From assembly GCF_036324505.1 (NCBI RefSeq), contig NC_086370.1, positions 6,442,012-6,506,011 on the forward strand: a DNA stretch of 64,000 nucleotides, read 5' to 3'. Shown in pieces: positions 62,061 to 64,000 of the stretch. Every line of letters begins with the position of its first letter. Position 1 is the stretch's first letter. This stretch comes from Eleginops maclovinus. Its lineage: Eukaryota > Chordata > Actinopteri > Perciformes > Eleginopidae. The translations under genes and the position numbers were made by a program. The notes beneath the pieces are model-generated. The model had not been told where the DNA came from, did no database searches, and saw only the letters and a list, made by a program, of their open reading frames with translations.

Positions 62061-64000
62061 GCAGCAGAGACTAACTTTAGAAGCTGCAGTGACTCAATGT
62101 ATTTCCAACAGGTAATGGAAGAGGAGCGGTTGTGTTGCTTGACTACAGATTTGTACATTTGGGGAGATACAGTATATACCACGGAGGTTTACGTCCATGA
62201 CATCAGTGGGTCCAAAAAGGCTTTTTCTTTAAATCTGAAAATTTATTTTTTGCTAAATCAACTACACAAAACTAACACTTTCATAGCCCTAATTTAAATC
62301 ATTAGGGTCTAAAACTGTAAGATTCACGAAAAGCAGAATCCAGAGTTATTTTCCCTTTCTATTAATTTGACTGAGCGGTGACCAGCAGATCGGAGGCGGG
62401 GCTTAGGGAACACAAGAGCGCATGCTCTTTTGGCCCAGGTCCCAAAAGATCCAGGAACTTCATGAATCTACAGTCGCTCCTTTTTTGGCTTCATGCACCG
62501 CCAACAACTTTAAAAGAAATGATAGTAGCCCCGCCCCCAACACTTTATCCAGTTTTCCTTATACATCCATGCTGTACACTCCGAAGTGTGATCATAAAAC
62601 ACGTTACACATAACTCTCTCAAGCATACAGAAATGTAAGCGAGAGTGTGTCAAGTCCCTCCCCTGATCCCCGCTGGAGTAGCGACTCAATGGAGGACCAG
62701 GATAACAGCCAATCCCTGAAGGAAATAAGGAAGTGACTACTTGCCAATCCCAGGGGTCACTGAGGTTACTACGGGGCTTCTGGGCCATCGCCATGGAACC
62801 CTGCTCTCAGGAGACACCTGGCCGATCACATTTAGTGAAGTGAAGTGTAAACACCTTTACACTGCTGTACATCTCTGCTGCCTGTACATGAGCATGGGGT
62901 TCACTGTACAGACATGGTGGGGTTTGAGGGAGGGACAGAACCAAAACTTGCGCATGTATAACGTAAGGACACAAAATGTGACCAGACCCTACCAGTCAGG
63001 TGTTGCGGTGCAAAGGGCAAGCAAATCTAGAGCGATTATTGATTCAGGGATTCTGTTTCTGCTTGGTTTCTGTTATCAGATGACTACAGTTTACAATATT
63101 TTTTTAAATGGAAAATCATTCAAACATTTAAATCCCTGAAGTCATAACATCCCGTTTAGCTTATTTGAAGACTATTCCAATTCACGAATAGCGAATGGTC
63201 CGCATTACTTTCATCCAACAGTTGGTGGCAAATACACTCATTAGCAGGTCATTCAGTTACTTCTTGTACTGTGGTAGCTTGTTTTAAAACATCTTTAAAA
63301 AGACACCCAGAAGACAACCATTAATGTGTTCAATAAAAAAAAGTAGGTCTGTAAAGTAGATTGGATTTGTAGCAGCTGCTTCGAAATCTACATGCCTTGA
63401 AGATGTTATTCTCTAGCCTGCCTATCAATTATGTTAAGCCTGAACACTGAATATTTCTTTGATTTGTCCAAGGGGTCAGGGTTAGGGTTATTGACCTGCA
63501 CCAATTTGTTCCAAAAAGAAAAAACCCTGCTACTGCTACATTTATGTCATCCAGTAAGTCATTGGTTAGTTTCCCCCCCAAAAAATAGTAACGGTTGAAT
63601 CACTGGGGACTAAATGAGTTGATTAAACTCCATTTCACACTGGTATATTCAATGGCGGACCTTCAAGAGAACATACAAGAGTACATTCAGGTACGCAAGG
63701 TCGAGAATAACACAGTGATATTGTCATTTGAAAGCCTTGCATATAGTGATTAACTACAGCTAAAGGAGTACATGTTCCCCTACAGGCTCAGAAACATCTA
63801 CAAGTATTGGGCTTATTTAAAACCTTCGGGTGATGAACTCAAAAGTACAGAGGGTCAAGTTTAGAACAAGACGTTTTCTCTCCTTTACATTGCCAGCAGC
63901 TCCATTGACAGCTCACCAGAAGTCCATTCTGCCGAACAACCTGGCAAACACTCAGCAGGAAGTGACCATCACCTGCCAGCTCTCCCTGCCCACTTTATTT
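62061..64000. other. Mostly unrecognised; weak first-exon-like signal near the end
   Basis: 62370-62630 has phrases (CGCTCCTTTTTTGGCTTCATG) common in dispersed fish sequence. At 63652 an ATG gives MADLQENIQEYIQ and a CAG|GTACGC donor, see findings. Nothing else recognised. Confidence 0.4.

Overview
The window looks like a piece of a teleost (probably percomorph) nuclear genome. Evidence: a spread-out multi-exon vertebrate gene with GT-AG introns, no bacterial-type gene packing, a dozen long CA/TG microsatellites, and several repeat and transposon types common in fish. No species call is possible from this alone.

The one host gene I can support is on the minus strand. It is the 5' part of a RIM active-zone scaffold gene; rims2 is favoured over rims1 by the recalled linker sequence. 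I resolved 19 candidate coding exons from 46774 down to 279 by homology to the remembered RIM family, splice signals and reading phase. In transcript order they encode: a short N-terminus (46740-46774, candidate alternative first exon); the Rab3/Munc13-binding zinc finger (44708-44918, a 12-nt microexon at 42280-42291, and 23818-24062); a basic/proline-rich linker (21681-22375); a 41-nt exon (15874-15914); the PDZ domain (14594-14707, 14053-14152, 13209-13332); short linkers (10567-10613, 9824-9936); the C2A domain (9605-9735, 9262-9433, 8766-8913); and Arg/Ser/Pro-rich cassette exons (5785-5950, 4420-4524, 3745-3804, 687-773, 279-368). All adjoining phases agree if every exon is included. The C2B end lies left of base 1. 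RIM proteins tether Rab3 vesicles, Munc13, ELKS, RIM-BP and calcium channels at presynaptic release sites.

Region by region: 1-15 kb holds the PDZ-C2A-linker exons with repeats in the introns, including a CATCCCTT-type minisatellite (7.66-8.53 kb). 15-24 kb holds linker exons and repeat-filled introns. 24-42 kb is a very large intron with a probable piggyBac remnant, two fold-back elements, an internally deleted THAP/YqaJ (ISL2EU-like) DNA transposon at 30.67-32.46 kb, and most of the longest microsatellites. 42-47 kb holds the zinc-finger exons and the candidate alternative promoter. 47-64 kb has no exon of the RIM gene that I can see. It carries a hAT-type non-autonomous element with a perfect 8-bp target duplication (47.30-47.87 kb), a LINE fragment (47.95-48.3 kb), an unrecognised pseudogene-like stretch (51.1-52.2 kb), a young Ty3/gypsy LTR retrotransposon with apparently identical 196-bp LTRs and a 5-bp target duplication (53.69-58.46 kb), and a Harbinger-like element carrying a broken MADF gene (59.46-60.24 kb).

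Most other open frames are CA/TG repeat translations or chance frames and are left out. Exon calls rest on visual translation and remembered family sequence; no alignment was run.
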